Source: Enoplolaimus lenunculus (Eukaryota; Nematoda; Enoplea; Enoplida; Thoracostomopsidae). Taken from it: a DNA stretch of 64,000 bases. Positions 47,201 through 57,500 of this stretch are shown here, piece by piece (within the stretch, counting starts at the first letter, position 1; each line of letters starts with the position of its first letter). Both the position numbers and the translations under genes were made by a program. The notes under the pieces were generated by a model that was given only the letters and a program-made list of their open reading frames with translations, was not told where the DNA came from and searched no databases. Location of the stretch: the NCBI GenBank assembly GCA_030248215.1, contig JASANG010000513.1:62001-126000 (forward strand), written 5' to 3'.

Positions 47201-49591
47201 AGTATGCTTTAAAGTTACGAACTCAAATGTATTTGATGCTGGAGCCATTTATGCACTACAATCTGGGATAAGTGGCATTTATGGACTCTAACCAGGGTTT
47301 AGTTACTCTATCCGCTTGCGGACTCTTATTTGGGTTACGGACTCGTATTGCTTGAGACTCAAAATCCGCACCGTTTTATTACCTCCTCTTATTCTGGTCA
47401 TTACAGTACTTTGCTCAGAATCGTAACCCTTGCAAAAGCATTGAAAAGGCTTAGTGTTTTTTCACTAAGCGCTACAAAAAGTGACTACATATCGTACTTG
47501 ATAGCTAATTTTGAGCGTAAAGTAACGGAACTTCCGGTACTGTAGAGATTCGAATAAAAGGATGGTCTGATATATATTTGGCAATCCCTGTTATGCGGTT
47601 ACAGACTGTTATTTATTTTTAACCCACCTTCCTCCGCTCTTCGTTACTGATCAGGGTGCTACCGGAGGTGAGGAATACCGGAACCGGAGGTCAACAAAAC
47701 TTGCCGGAGTCGGATTCGGAGGTGAAGCCGGAGGTGAGGCAAAATTAAGCAGTTAAAATGCTATTTAATTTGTTATTTTAGCAAATATCGGTAATGTGTT
47801 GTTACATTGTTTGGTTTTACGCTTATTTTTTTACGAAATCTCGGCAATTTTTTCCTGAAGTTTGGGGCAAAAGTAAAAACGAAACGCTGCAGAAAGGTAA
47901 ATTTTGTAAATGTATGCAAAATTTTACTGCCGAAATTGCCGGAACCTTCGCCAATAATTCTACCGGAGCCTGAGCCGGAACCGGACATGGACTTCCTGCC
48001 GGAGCCGAGCCGCAGGCAGACCTCCGGTTGCACCCTGTTTTATCTGGTATTGCAATCAACCGTTGAATTAAACGTTTATTTGTCTTGTATCGCAAAAGCT
48101 CTCTTGTTTAGTCTAACCTATCGGGAGCTAAGCAGAAACGGATGCAGATTTTTACCGGAAACGGCTACTGAATCGCATATTCGGTTACCCCTTATTGAGG
48201 AAAAAGGAGTTATGGAAGGAAAAATTATTGAAAGGTTTAAGACAGGGTGTAAACATAGAGAGTGACAATAACGGAAACGTATAGTGATCAAAATCACGGA
48301 AACGGAAATGGGAAACTGGCGTTCAGGTATAAAAGTTTTTTCAAAGATGTTTATGTTTCTGCTAGTACAACTGAGGAATGCCAATATTTATTTTGCTTTG
48401 TAAAATTTTAAGGAAAAACAGCAGGTGCTGAGAATGAGGAATGCAAATATATATTCACCGGGCTTTCTAAAATATTAAAGAAAAATAAATGTAGAAACGT
48501 TTTTCAAGATTTCGATGAATTTCGTAAATTGTATTTCATATTACATCATATGTAATGAAAAAAGCGCGATATAAGATTTATGACTAATTTAGAGCATAAA
48601 AATCACAGAAATTCCGGTCTTTTATATTTAATATGGAATTGGAAACCGAAATGGATACCGATTTTTACAGAAAAAAGAAACGGAAAAGGATATCCGGTTA
48701 CACCCTGGTTTTAGACTCCTAGTTCAACATCTAAATTTATTCTTTTTAACATGAATTTTTCAGACAGCGGTAATCGACCAAACGACACATTTAATTGCCG
48801 TATTACGACAAAAGTTGGAAGAAAAATAATGAAGAGGTTATGGCAAAATGTGAAGGAAAAAATTATATATGAAAGGAATAAAGCTGCTTATGGTCCATAT
48901 TCCTTCACAACTGAGTTTTTAAAAATAATAGAGCGCACAGAACAGTTCTTATTAACCTAAAAGTGATTGAAAGAAAAATTTGTGGATGCGCCTCATAGCG
49001 GCGGGACCAGGAATTTCTGGCCAGGGCATGGGGCGGGGAGACAAATGTTACGAAACGCAAAAATTGTAAGGTAAGGACCTTGTCATTTTATTACTAAAAA
49101 ATTTCTCATTGGGAAAATTCTGAAGTAAAGACCTTAACATTTTGTCACAAAAAATTTCTGAGGGAAATATTAGGGACCATATCTTTTTTACACAAAATTT
49201 TTTGAGGAGAAAAATTGTAAAGTACTTAGGGACCTTACCATGTTATCACAAAAAATTCCAAGGGGGGCGTACGCCCTTCTCCCCCTCTCTGGATCCGCTA
49301 TTGGCATCTCACATTGTTCCGTCTGCAGATTGCAGCGCGCTCACTTGTATACGATTCATCTTTTGAGTATGATGTTGCTTGTGTTTCATTATTATCATCC
49401 GTCCGCCAAATTTTAAATCTAAAAAGTCCTTTCGATTTCGACGGCCGATAATAAATGTCAGTCCTTCCGAGTTTCACATATCGGGGGATCATGTCTTCAA
49501 GTTGGGAGCATTGGAACAGGGGTACATCGTAAAGCAACTGAGCGACTGTTCGGGCCACCCAAAGCACGAGCAGTGTTGTTATACGCAACAT
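44267..49591 (-). CDS. Secreted Reeler-domain protein with Thr-rich tail
   Basis: Three exons in transcript order: 49591-49345, 45962-45710, 45089-44267 (1323 bases, 440 residues). The first 17 or so residues (MLRITTLLVLWVARTVAQ) are a signal peptide. A Reeler domain follows at about residues 25-185: FQCSQLEDMIPRY, SYTIWIGDGPYIRGFMVQVRS, STGCGVGS, DTVMHSDSTKRRNLTLIW, GPVQIVATLSQSRYTFY. This fold occurs in reelin and in secreted invertebrate defence-type proteins. The rest is basic and Thr/Arg/Pro rich, with an almost pure threonine run of about 25 residues that should be O-glycosylated, and a short acidic C-terminus. There is no membrane segment, so it is probably extracellular or cuticular. 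The 3.4-kb first intron holds a cluster of MITEs. The last exon could in principle be spliced further. Confidence 0.85.
46074..46478. mobile_element. CTGTAGTGACC MITE
   Basis: Ends CTGTAGTGGCCCGAATAAGA / TTATTCGGGTCACTACAG; TA at the left, TG at the right. Same interior blocks as the 21400 copy. First intron of the Reeler gene. Confidence 0.85.
46684..47007. mobile_element. CCGGAG-rich CAGGG MITE, copy 1
   Basis: Begins CAGGGCGCATTTGGCGG and carries GCCGGAGCC blocks at both ends plus a shared middle (TTAGCAAATATCTGTAAGGC). Its right end runs directly into the next element at 47008. Confidence 0.65.
47008..47406. mobile_element. CTGTAGTGACC MITE, opposite orientation
   Basis: Same family as 21400-21829 but reversed: the TTATTCGGTTACGGACTGTT block now comes first. 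The right end is TGGTCATTACAG followed by TA. Confidence 0.85.
47540..48117. mobile_element. CTGTAGTGACC MITE split by another MITE
   Basis: The left part (CTGTAGAGATTCGAATAAAA to TTCGTTACTGAT) and a right part (GGTATTGCAATCAACCGTTG onwards) match the neighbouring copy at 47008-47406 on either side of an inserted 386-bp element. The far end is missing. Confidence 0.75.
47652..48037. mobile_element. CCGGAG-rich CAGGG MITE, nested copy
   Basis: Ends CAGGGTGCTACCGGAGGT and ACCTCCGGTTGCACCCTG are inverted. The middle matches 46684-47007. It sits inside the CTGTAGTGACC element, so this family moved later. A plus-strand open frame across it (Pro-Glu repeats) is not a gene. Confidence 0.85.
48243..48707. 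mobile_element. CAGGGTGTAA MITE
   Basis: Left CAGGGTGTAAACATAGAG and right GGATATCCGGTTACACCCTG are inverted. Flanks GTTTAAGA and GTTTTAGA look like an 8-bp duplication with one change, suggesting hAT ancestry. Interior has GGAAACGGAAATGG motifs. A partial relative lies at 50535-50825. Confidence 0.7.
48751..48960 (+). CDS. Candidate small ORF or exon, unknown
   Basis: Sixty-nine codons open with ATGAATTTTTCAG; the TTTTTCAG could itself be an acceptor. The product is basic and helical (RKIMKRLWQNVKEKIIYERN) and ends FLKIIERTEQFLLT. It is not repeat-derived as far as I can see, but lies on the opposite strand within intron 1 of the Reeler gene. No family recognised; chance cannot be excluded. 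Confidence 0.25.
   Translation: MNFSDSGNRPNDTFNCRITTKVGRKIMKRLWQNVKEKIIYERNKAAYGPYSFTTEFLKIIERTEQFLLT
49066..49262. repeat. Four degenerate tandem copies, about 60 bp
   Basis: Each copy has GGACCTTAACATTTTGTCAC-like sequence followed by AAAAAATTTCT and a GGG stretch. Ends in TACGCCCTTCTCCCCCTCTC, a tail also suggestive of an interspersed repeat. Confidence 0.5.
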
Positions 49592-49596
49592 TGTAT

Positions 49597-49598
49597 CT
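49597..49598 (-). promoter_or_regulatory. Possible trans-splice acceptor of Reeler gene
   Basis: GGTGTTCAG ends five bases before the ATG at 49591 (leader ATACA). A spliced-leader acceptor or the end of a 5'UTR intron would look like this. Confidence 0.4.
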
Positions 49599-50534
49599 GA
49601 ACACCGGTTTAAAATATGTTTAAAATTCAGTTATAACATATATGATTGATTTTGTTACCAGTCGTGAACGCATGATTTGTTTGTGCGTTCTTTGACAAAA
49701 ATAGCATTAGCAATAATCTGTAGCCAGGAACACTGTTTTAGATTGCAGTTGGGAGACAGCAGATATATGTAAATAATGCCTACTATACATAGAAACGAAT
49801 ATTAAAAAATTATAAATCTTGAGCAGGTTTTAAAAATTGTCTAAAATTTACAGAAACAAACTCACCGAAGCGCACGACAATTTAATACAAAAATTTTAAC
49901 CGAGAAGATCGTTTTTAAAACCAACGGAAACCGGTAAATTTAGCTACTGTTGTATCCAGGAAATTTGCGTTTACATACTGAACAAACTGCGGATAAACTT
50001 ATATAGGCTAATGTCCCACTCAAAACAGAGACTTTAGTGTTGAAAACAATCAACTATCAAAAAACGTCTCGTGAATTTTTACAATGAAAAATGTCAAATA
50101 TATCATTGAAAACAAACCAATAAATCTTAATAAATTTATAGATGTGAAAACGGTATACCGAAGCAGCAAACTATGAGATCGATTTTACAAAATTGAACAA
50201 AAATTTTACACGCACAATAGTTTTTAACTTCGCTCCAAAAATTATAACTAAATTTTTAATGCTGGCCGACATTGAAACACACGCGTTTGTGTTGCAAAAA
50301 ACTGAACTAAATTCATCTTAAGAGCTGCATGTCTAACGGCTTTATAATAGGCGGGGCTGTCCTTCATATAAAATGTTGCCGTAAACTGCACTGGAACATT
50401 CCAGATGAGACAAATCTTGAATAAAAGGGTTGTATGGTGAATTTTGTGAATCGCCTATCGGAATTGAAACTGCAATAAACTCAGGTTTCGCGTTTCGCCA
50501 CACCGCTTGGTATTGATGTGCACTGCAGTCAGTA

Positions 50535-50825
50535 AACGTATTGCAAAAATGACGGAAATAGATAGTGATCCAAGTTGCGGAAACGAAAACGGAATACGGA
50601 CATTGTAAAAGATCAAATAGTTATTTTTAATGCAACTGAAGCATGCAAACATGTACTAGACTTTTGAAAATTTATAGAAAATATAGAAGCAGGTGCACAC
50701 AAAATTTGCGAGTTTTTGGGAAAACGTCTCTGTTTTGATTTCACATTGAACAATTGTAGTATACCCTAAAATTGTGCTTTGAGCGTAAGAATGACGGAGT
50801 TTCCGTTATTTCTATAACGAAAACA
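50535..50825. mobile_element. Diverged CAGGGTGTAA-family fragment
   Basis: GACGGAAATAGATAGTGATC and GGAAACGAAAACGGAA near the left and TTCCGTTATTTCTATAACG at the right match the element at 48243-48707. The terminal repeats are not preserved. Confidence 0.45.
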
Positions 50826-51558
50826 ACTGACTTGGCTTTTTACCAGAAATTGACACATATGTGGTTGACTCGCACAACAGTGGGGTACAGCTCTACATGC
50901 CAAATGTCAGTTCGAAAAATCGGAGAAATCGTATTTTCGTGTTGAAAAACGTAGTCATTATTTACATTTAGTAATCTGTTAAGCTCCGGCTCTTTTGTAC
51001 AAATAGTATTTATCTTCATTTGCAGAGAACGTTCAGAAAAGCATTGTATGGTTTCTGCGTCATTTATAACATGCAGTACTTTGGTCAAATATTTAAGTTT
51101 ATTTAGTGTTATAGCTAGATAGTTAGTGGTTACGATATATGCAAGCGTTTGCCGCAGACACTCGCAGCTGCAAATTGGCCGGTAACTTGCAGCTGCAAGC
51201 ATTTGCAGAGATAATTTTCTCCCTAAACTTTTGCAAACGGCTTTAATTAATATCAAACATCGCAATGTAAAAGGATATATGCTTTATAGTGTTTAGTATT
51301 AGTAATAATTGTAGCAGTAGAGCAAGTTTAGCTAGCGTTGCGTGAACACAATGCCCTTACCGATTCATCCTGCAGTTCCGGTTAGCTTCGTTTGGTGTAC
51401 TGCTTTACTGGCTGATCACAGATTTGGCGGCTTAGTTTTAACTTGTTTGTTGTTTTAGTCATGCTCCAGTATGTTTACGCTGCTCTTTGTAGTACTTTAG
51501 CATTTAACTTCTTCAAACTTCTATATCCATTAAGAATTGATTTACTAATTTTCTGTTT

Positions 51559-51560
51559 AG
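51559..51560 (+). promoter_or_regulatory. Possible trans-splice acceptor of CSN1
   Basis: TTTTCTGTTTAG ends three bases before the ATG at 51564. This is too close for an ordinary 5'UTR and fits a spliced-leader acceptor or 5'UTR intron end. Confidence 0.5.
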
Positions 51561-51563
51561 GTA

Positions 51564-54500
51564 ATGGAACCGATGGATATTTCGGACAATGAAGTAGAAG
51601 CGGAGAATTCTAATGTGGGGTATCAGGTTCAACAACCCACTTTGGTATGTATATAGCGCTTAAATTTGTACATTGATTAAGTGCTCTTGTTGAAAAGGTA
51701 ACACATTGGCCAATGATTGTTTGAATACGTGTGGACTGGTTTAGAATGTGAGCGCAACTGTTATTTTACAATGATGAGGCTCTTTGCGTTTGTTTTGTAA
51801 TGTGTAAGGAAGCGTTTACAACACATACCAACCTAACGCCTGAACATTGCGTAGACATGTATTATACGTAATATATGCTGGAGATTTTGCTTCTAGGATT
51901 TGGAGCAGTATATTGCGCCGTATCGTGGGCTGGCTCGTATTCATCGACTGATCTATATAGCAGACCATTGCCTTAGCCTAAAGCACGATGCACTTGTGCA
52001 AGCATTGAAGTATATACGCGAGAATACATTTAATATCGCAATGTACAATGTGGTTCATCAGAAGTTGATGCAACAAAATGTTGTAGCTCCCAACGGGTAA
52101 ACATAAACAATTAAAATTGGCAGTTTTTCTGTTTCTGGTGATATTTACAGTTTTACCTAGACCAAATTGCGTAAGTTTATATTTCATCCCGTCTGCCAGA
52201 AATATGCCCTGAGTAACATACATTGTTACCGAAATCATAGTTTTTCGAGTTTCCCTTTAACCTATTTTTAATTAAGCAGTGGACCTGTTGCAAACGGGCC
52301 TGATGTAAGCGCTGACGTCAAACGGGCGCCACTATACGATACAGTGTGGACCGAACAAACGTCGAAAAAAGCTGCAGTTAAACTCGAAAAACTCGATAAC
52401 GACTTGAAACACTACAAGAGTAACAGTATCAAAGAAAGTATTAGGTAAGTTAAGTAAATAGTGTGTCATGTCTTTGAATCATGTCGAAAAATGTTCTTAT
52501 TTATATACGTTGTGTTTTTGGAAAATAATTCCGATCTATGCTTTTATTCCGATAGTTTCATTTATAGACAAACAACATTTTTTATAGATGTTACAAATAT
52601 TTTTAAAAAATTTAAAGGTGTAACTTATATAGGTATCATGGCATCCTCGTAGTCGGATCAGGCACAGCTTGTTATTAGTTGAACATTTTATTTATATATG
52701 TTTTTTCTGACTATTGCTGTTTTTTGAGCTGCTGAGCGGTGATTTAATTGGTTTTTACAGGCGTGGTCAAGATGACTTGGGCGAACATTATTTGGATATG
52801 GGAGATCTGTCGAATGCGCTCAAGTGTTTCTCGCGTGCGCGTGATTATTGTACAACAAATAGACAAATAATTTCGATGTGCTTTAATGTGATAAAAGTAA
52901 GCAAGGGGTTAGGTTATCTGATGCAAGAGAACTTGTTTTCAAAGAAGTACGTATGTCTTTTAGTAAGAGTAACTTAGACTGAAACTTTCCGTACGAGTAA
53001 CTTAGAATGAAAGTTTCAGGTTGATTTATAGGGATTTACCACACTTGATTTTTGGTTTTAATGTTTTTCAATAATTATCCAATTTTTCAACATTGGTGGT
53101 TTGGTTAGCGCTACGCTACCATTATCTTTCTGCTAGATAATATTTAGTAGTTCTTTGGACAACCTGGCATAGAAGCCCGAAATCGGGAATATAGAAATAC
53201 ATTTTGAGATTGCCGGATACTTATCTGCGAAAACTATGACATGAACTGTTCCTTCAGCTGTTCCATATGTCTGTCATTTTATTTTAATGTCATATATGTA
53301 GTGATTTTTGTTCGTGGAGACGGTTATTATAATTTAGGCATATGTGTATAATTTTGAATTGTTTAAAATTTTGCTGCGAAGAAATTATTTTTATTTCAGG
53401 TCAGTGCTTTTCTCAATAATTGGCCTCTTGTGCTTAGCTATGTTAGTCGTGCTGAAAATTTACCTGATTTAGCACAGGTATGTCGAATTAGAAATTGAAA
53501 CTTGGAGTGGGTCCGAGAAAGTTTGTGATATATGTAATCTTGATATTGTTTGCATAGTTTTTTCTAAAATGGTTATTTCTTTACCTTCGTTGTACCGGGT
53601 GTTTCAGAGTAACTACCCACTGTTTGATGCTAACTATCGGTTGACTGGGCAGAGGTAGCTCGCCTGTTTTTGTATAATTATAGACAAGTATTCAAAGTTT
53701 ACTTACATTACGACGAGAGATCTCAGAACAGCTCCGTCTGTGCACCGCCAAGCTGAATGTATTTCTTCAGTTGGGATGGTACAAATCGGCAAACTTTGGC
53801 GCATATGTCCGCTGGAATTTTAGAAAACGCTGATTTTATTCTGTCTATCAATTCTTGAGGGTCCTTCTCCCTAAAGTCTGGTAACCTAGCTGGCCACTCG
53901 ATAGCACCTCTGCGGCCGATCCATCGATTCGGGAACCTTTCGTCCAGCCAAGCGCGAACTTCGGTAGCGTAGTGAACTGGGGATCCGTCATGCATGAAAA
54001 CAAGGTCCTCGGTTGCGATTTGCGGGTAGACATTCACAGATATAAGTTCCAAATAGCTGGTTTTATTGACATTTCCGTCAAAAAAGAAAGGACCAACGAT
54101 GACTTGTGAACAAATTCCGGCCCAGACACAGACTTCAGAGGCGTTTACCTCTGTTAATCGTGACATGTGGATTATCTTCAGACAAATAAACCCAATTATG
54201 GCGATTAACATGACCATTGAGCTTGAAAACCGCCTCGTCGGTCCACAAAATGCGATCAAGGTCCAACGCACTGCTTTCCATCATGTTCATAAATGTCTGA
54301 CAAAACTAGACTCTGCGATCGAAATCATCATCAGAGAGTCCATGGATAAGATGGGGCCGAATGGGCTTCAAGTTAAGCTCCTTGTAAAGGCGCCAAACGG
54401 AAGTATGAGGAATACCCAGCTGGAGGGAAGCCCTTCGAGTTGACTTCTGGGGGCTCCTGGATACCGAAGCGCTTAATGCAGCTTTCTAGTCCCCACTTGT

Positions 54501-57500
54501 GGTAGACTTTGGACGACCCGGCCTCAGCCGTTCTGATACACTACCAGTGTCCTCAAATCGGGAAATAATATCAGCCATCGTCTTGCGAGCAGGAGGCATT
54601 AAGTCGAAATGATTTTTCCACTGGCGTGAGACTTCGGCATAATTTCCGTATTTATAGTAAAGTTTTACAACACAGATTTTTTCAGGGAGAGATCGTCGTG
54701 GGGAATTCATGGTATAAACTGTATATATTTATAATAACCTGAAATATTAAAACAGCGATAAACAACCATTGCGAAATATTACGCCAGAAGATATTGATTG
54801 ACAAAGTGTGGGTAGTTACTTCTGAAACACCCTGTATATATCCACCGATGTATCATCAGTCAGTAGTTCTCTTGCTTTATGTATCTTGCCTTGTAATTAT
54901 GGCCGTAATGAAACAGCAACACTAAGGAAATAAATATTTTGAGTATTTTTGTTTTAGGCTGGTGCAAACCGAGATACAAGCAATGTACGCAATCAAAACA
55001 TCAGCAAGCTCAAATGTGCTGCGGGACTTGCGGAGTTAGCGGCTCGTAAATACAAAGCTGCTGCCCGTAACTTTCTTCAGACGAATCCTGACCATTTAGA
55101 TTATCCTGAAGTAAGTTTTGGCAAAAAATAATGTGAGATTAAAATTGTCGATTTTACTGTTTGGACTTAAAGCGTCAGGTACTTTAACATAATTTCTTCG
55201 TTTTGGGAATGTACTATGCAAAAACAGTGAGAAAGCTATTAGTTTTTGCGCAAGATTTCGCACACTGTAATTTTCAGACGGGTTATAAGTTTTTTGATAG
55301 TGTTGACTAAACTAATGTTAATATTAGAGCTAGAGTTGCCCCGGGTCGGGGCCGGTATTCACCGTGGCTAAGTTCATAGTAAAGTTAACTGTTAACATGA
55401 CTTACGATATGCGTAATAGGTATATATTGTGTGTGTGACAGTTGAAAAAGGAACAATCTATTAGAGATGTGTCGATGCCAAAACGGTTATCTATGCCTAT
55501 TTTTATTTTTAAAGTGCCCATCCCCTTCCCGTATTAATATACGAAGTTTAAAGAACAGATAGGATACTAAATTACATCATTATGCGAAGATATAAAACCC
55601 TACTAAATTACATCATTATGCAAAGACTTAAACCCCTAACCACCATGAGCGATTATAATTTTGAAAGAACGGTTCTTTTCAATTAATTTTTCAAACAAAC
55701 GCATGAGAGGTAACAGTTTCTCTGATCAGACACAATGATATACGCCAACAAGTGAAATTCATAGCATTCCAACTGGCTGTTGCAAAATGTATCGGCAAAG
55801 AATAGGCAGTTTTTTGCAAGGCGGATGCCGATACTCATAAAAAGTGCCGATTATTTTTTAGGATGCAGCCGGAATTCAGGTTCTGGCATTTTGTCACATT
55901 CGCTATTAAATTTTGGTGGGTGAAAATTAAGCGTTTTACTACAAATGACGATAAAATGAAGTAGCTTTCTTCAGTACAGTATATAACCCTTGACATTGAA
56001 TGAAAATAAAGCATCGAAATAAATTTCGCTTCCGTGGACAATGAAAATACGTCTGATTAAGTAAACGCCTATCTTTATCCAAGGGTTTTTCACCAATATT
56101 AAACCAAAGAAGAAAATAAATTGAATTGTTCGGTTGCAAGTATTTTTAACTTTCCAGTTCCATTTTCGGTAATTTTTCAAATTCCGGTTCTGGTGATCGC
56201 CTTGAGGCAACTTTAGGCAACACGTCCGCTGCTTATCTAATTGAAAGTGCCGTATTGCGTCTTTCGATCATTGTGTATTTCGTGTTGCATTTCAGTTAAT
56301 ATCACATAGTGATGTTGCGAAATACGGAAGTCTGTGCGCTTTGGCAACATTTGATCGGCAAGAATTGCAAAGAAATGTAATATCGAATACGTAAGTGGTA
56401 TTGGGAGTTCAAGTAGGAGTGTTTCTGCTCCGTTGTAAATAATGGGAGGTCCAGGCAAAAGCTGTTGAAAATTTTATAGGCAGGTTTATAATGAAACAAT
56501 TTATGGATTTTGTGTTGAAAAATTGATTTTCATTGTTTTAAATGATAATAAGTTTTCTGTGGGAACCGCTGCTATTAACTATGCTTAGCCGGTGTCACAA
56601 GACGATCTTTCGCACTGAGCAACTTTTCCTTCCTCTTAAAAATTATCCAAGGACAATTTACTCGTACAATATTAATTACCTTGTTAGGACGACTTCTCCA
56701 AAAGGAACAATTGTGCTAGGTCCAGAGGAGAGGAATCATCCACGGAAAAACGGATTTGTGTTACCGGCACAAGTTTCGGTTCAGGCTTAGAATTTGGAGT
56801 GAAAGTGGGCATACTCTAACTAAGAGGAGAACATGTGCCCATCATTTCTGATGTTAGGTGTATTGCGTTTTAATGATCAATTTATATTTTAGCACTTTCA
56901 AACAATTTCTTGAAATCGAGCCTCAACTCAATGACATACTGATTCGCTTTTACGAATCGAATTATGCTTCCTGTCTTAGTTTGCTTGATGAAATAAAGGT
57001 AACGAAAGGTGTGCACCTATCTTGCAAATGCTGTAGGTTGTTATAGTTTGGAGTTTAAATAGTATATGTATACTCATTTCGATCAGTAGCATTCTACAAG
57101 TTAAAATAATATATGAAACCTGTTTAAAAAATTGAATTTCATATTAATTTCAGTAGAATTTTTAGCTTTCTTTGTTTGTTGTTAATCACATTGAAGTATT
57201 TTATTACGCGAATTGTATAGGGAATTATTTTTAGTGTTGCGTTCACGTAAAGTTCATTGGTATATTGTATTGCGCGTTTGTTTTAGGATAACTTACTGCT
57301 TGATTTGTATTTGGCACCACATATTGCGTCCCTTTATTCAATGATTAGGAATCGTGGTCTCATTCAAGTGTGTTTATTAGTCCTGATTATGTTTTGTATA
57401 TATCTAAATACAAGCGGCAGCTAAATTGAGAAGCGTAATGTTATTAGATCGAAATGAATACTGGAGATTTGGTACTGAAAACTGAACTTGTGAAGACAAT

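Noticed and set aside
47807-48265. Pro/Glu-rich plus-strand frame
   Set aside because: It reads through the CCGGAG-rich MITE and its host element.
50840-51265. 141-codon minus-strand frame upstream of CSN1
   Set aside because: It has no ATG at its start, no splice sites I trust and no recognisable motif; one frame of this length is expected by chance in such a window.
54066-54443. 125-codon plus-strand frame
   Set aside because: It is the antisense of the decayed transposase.
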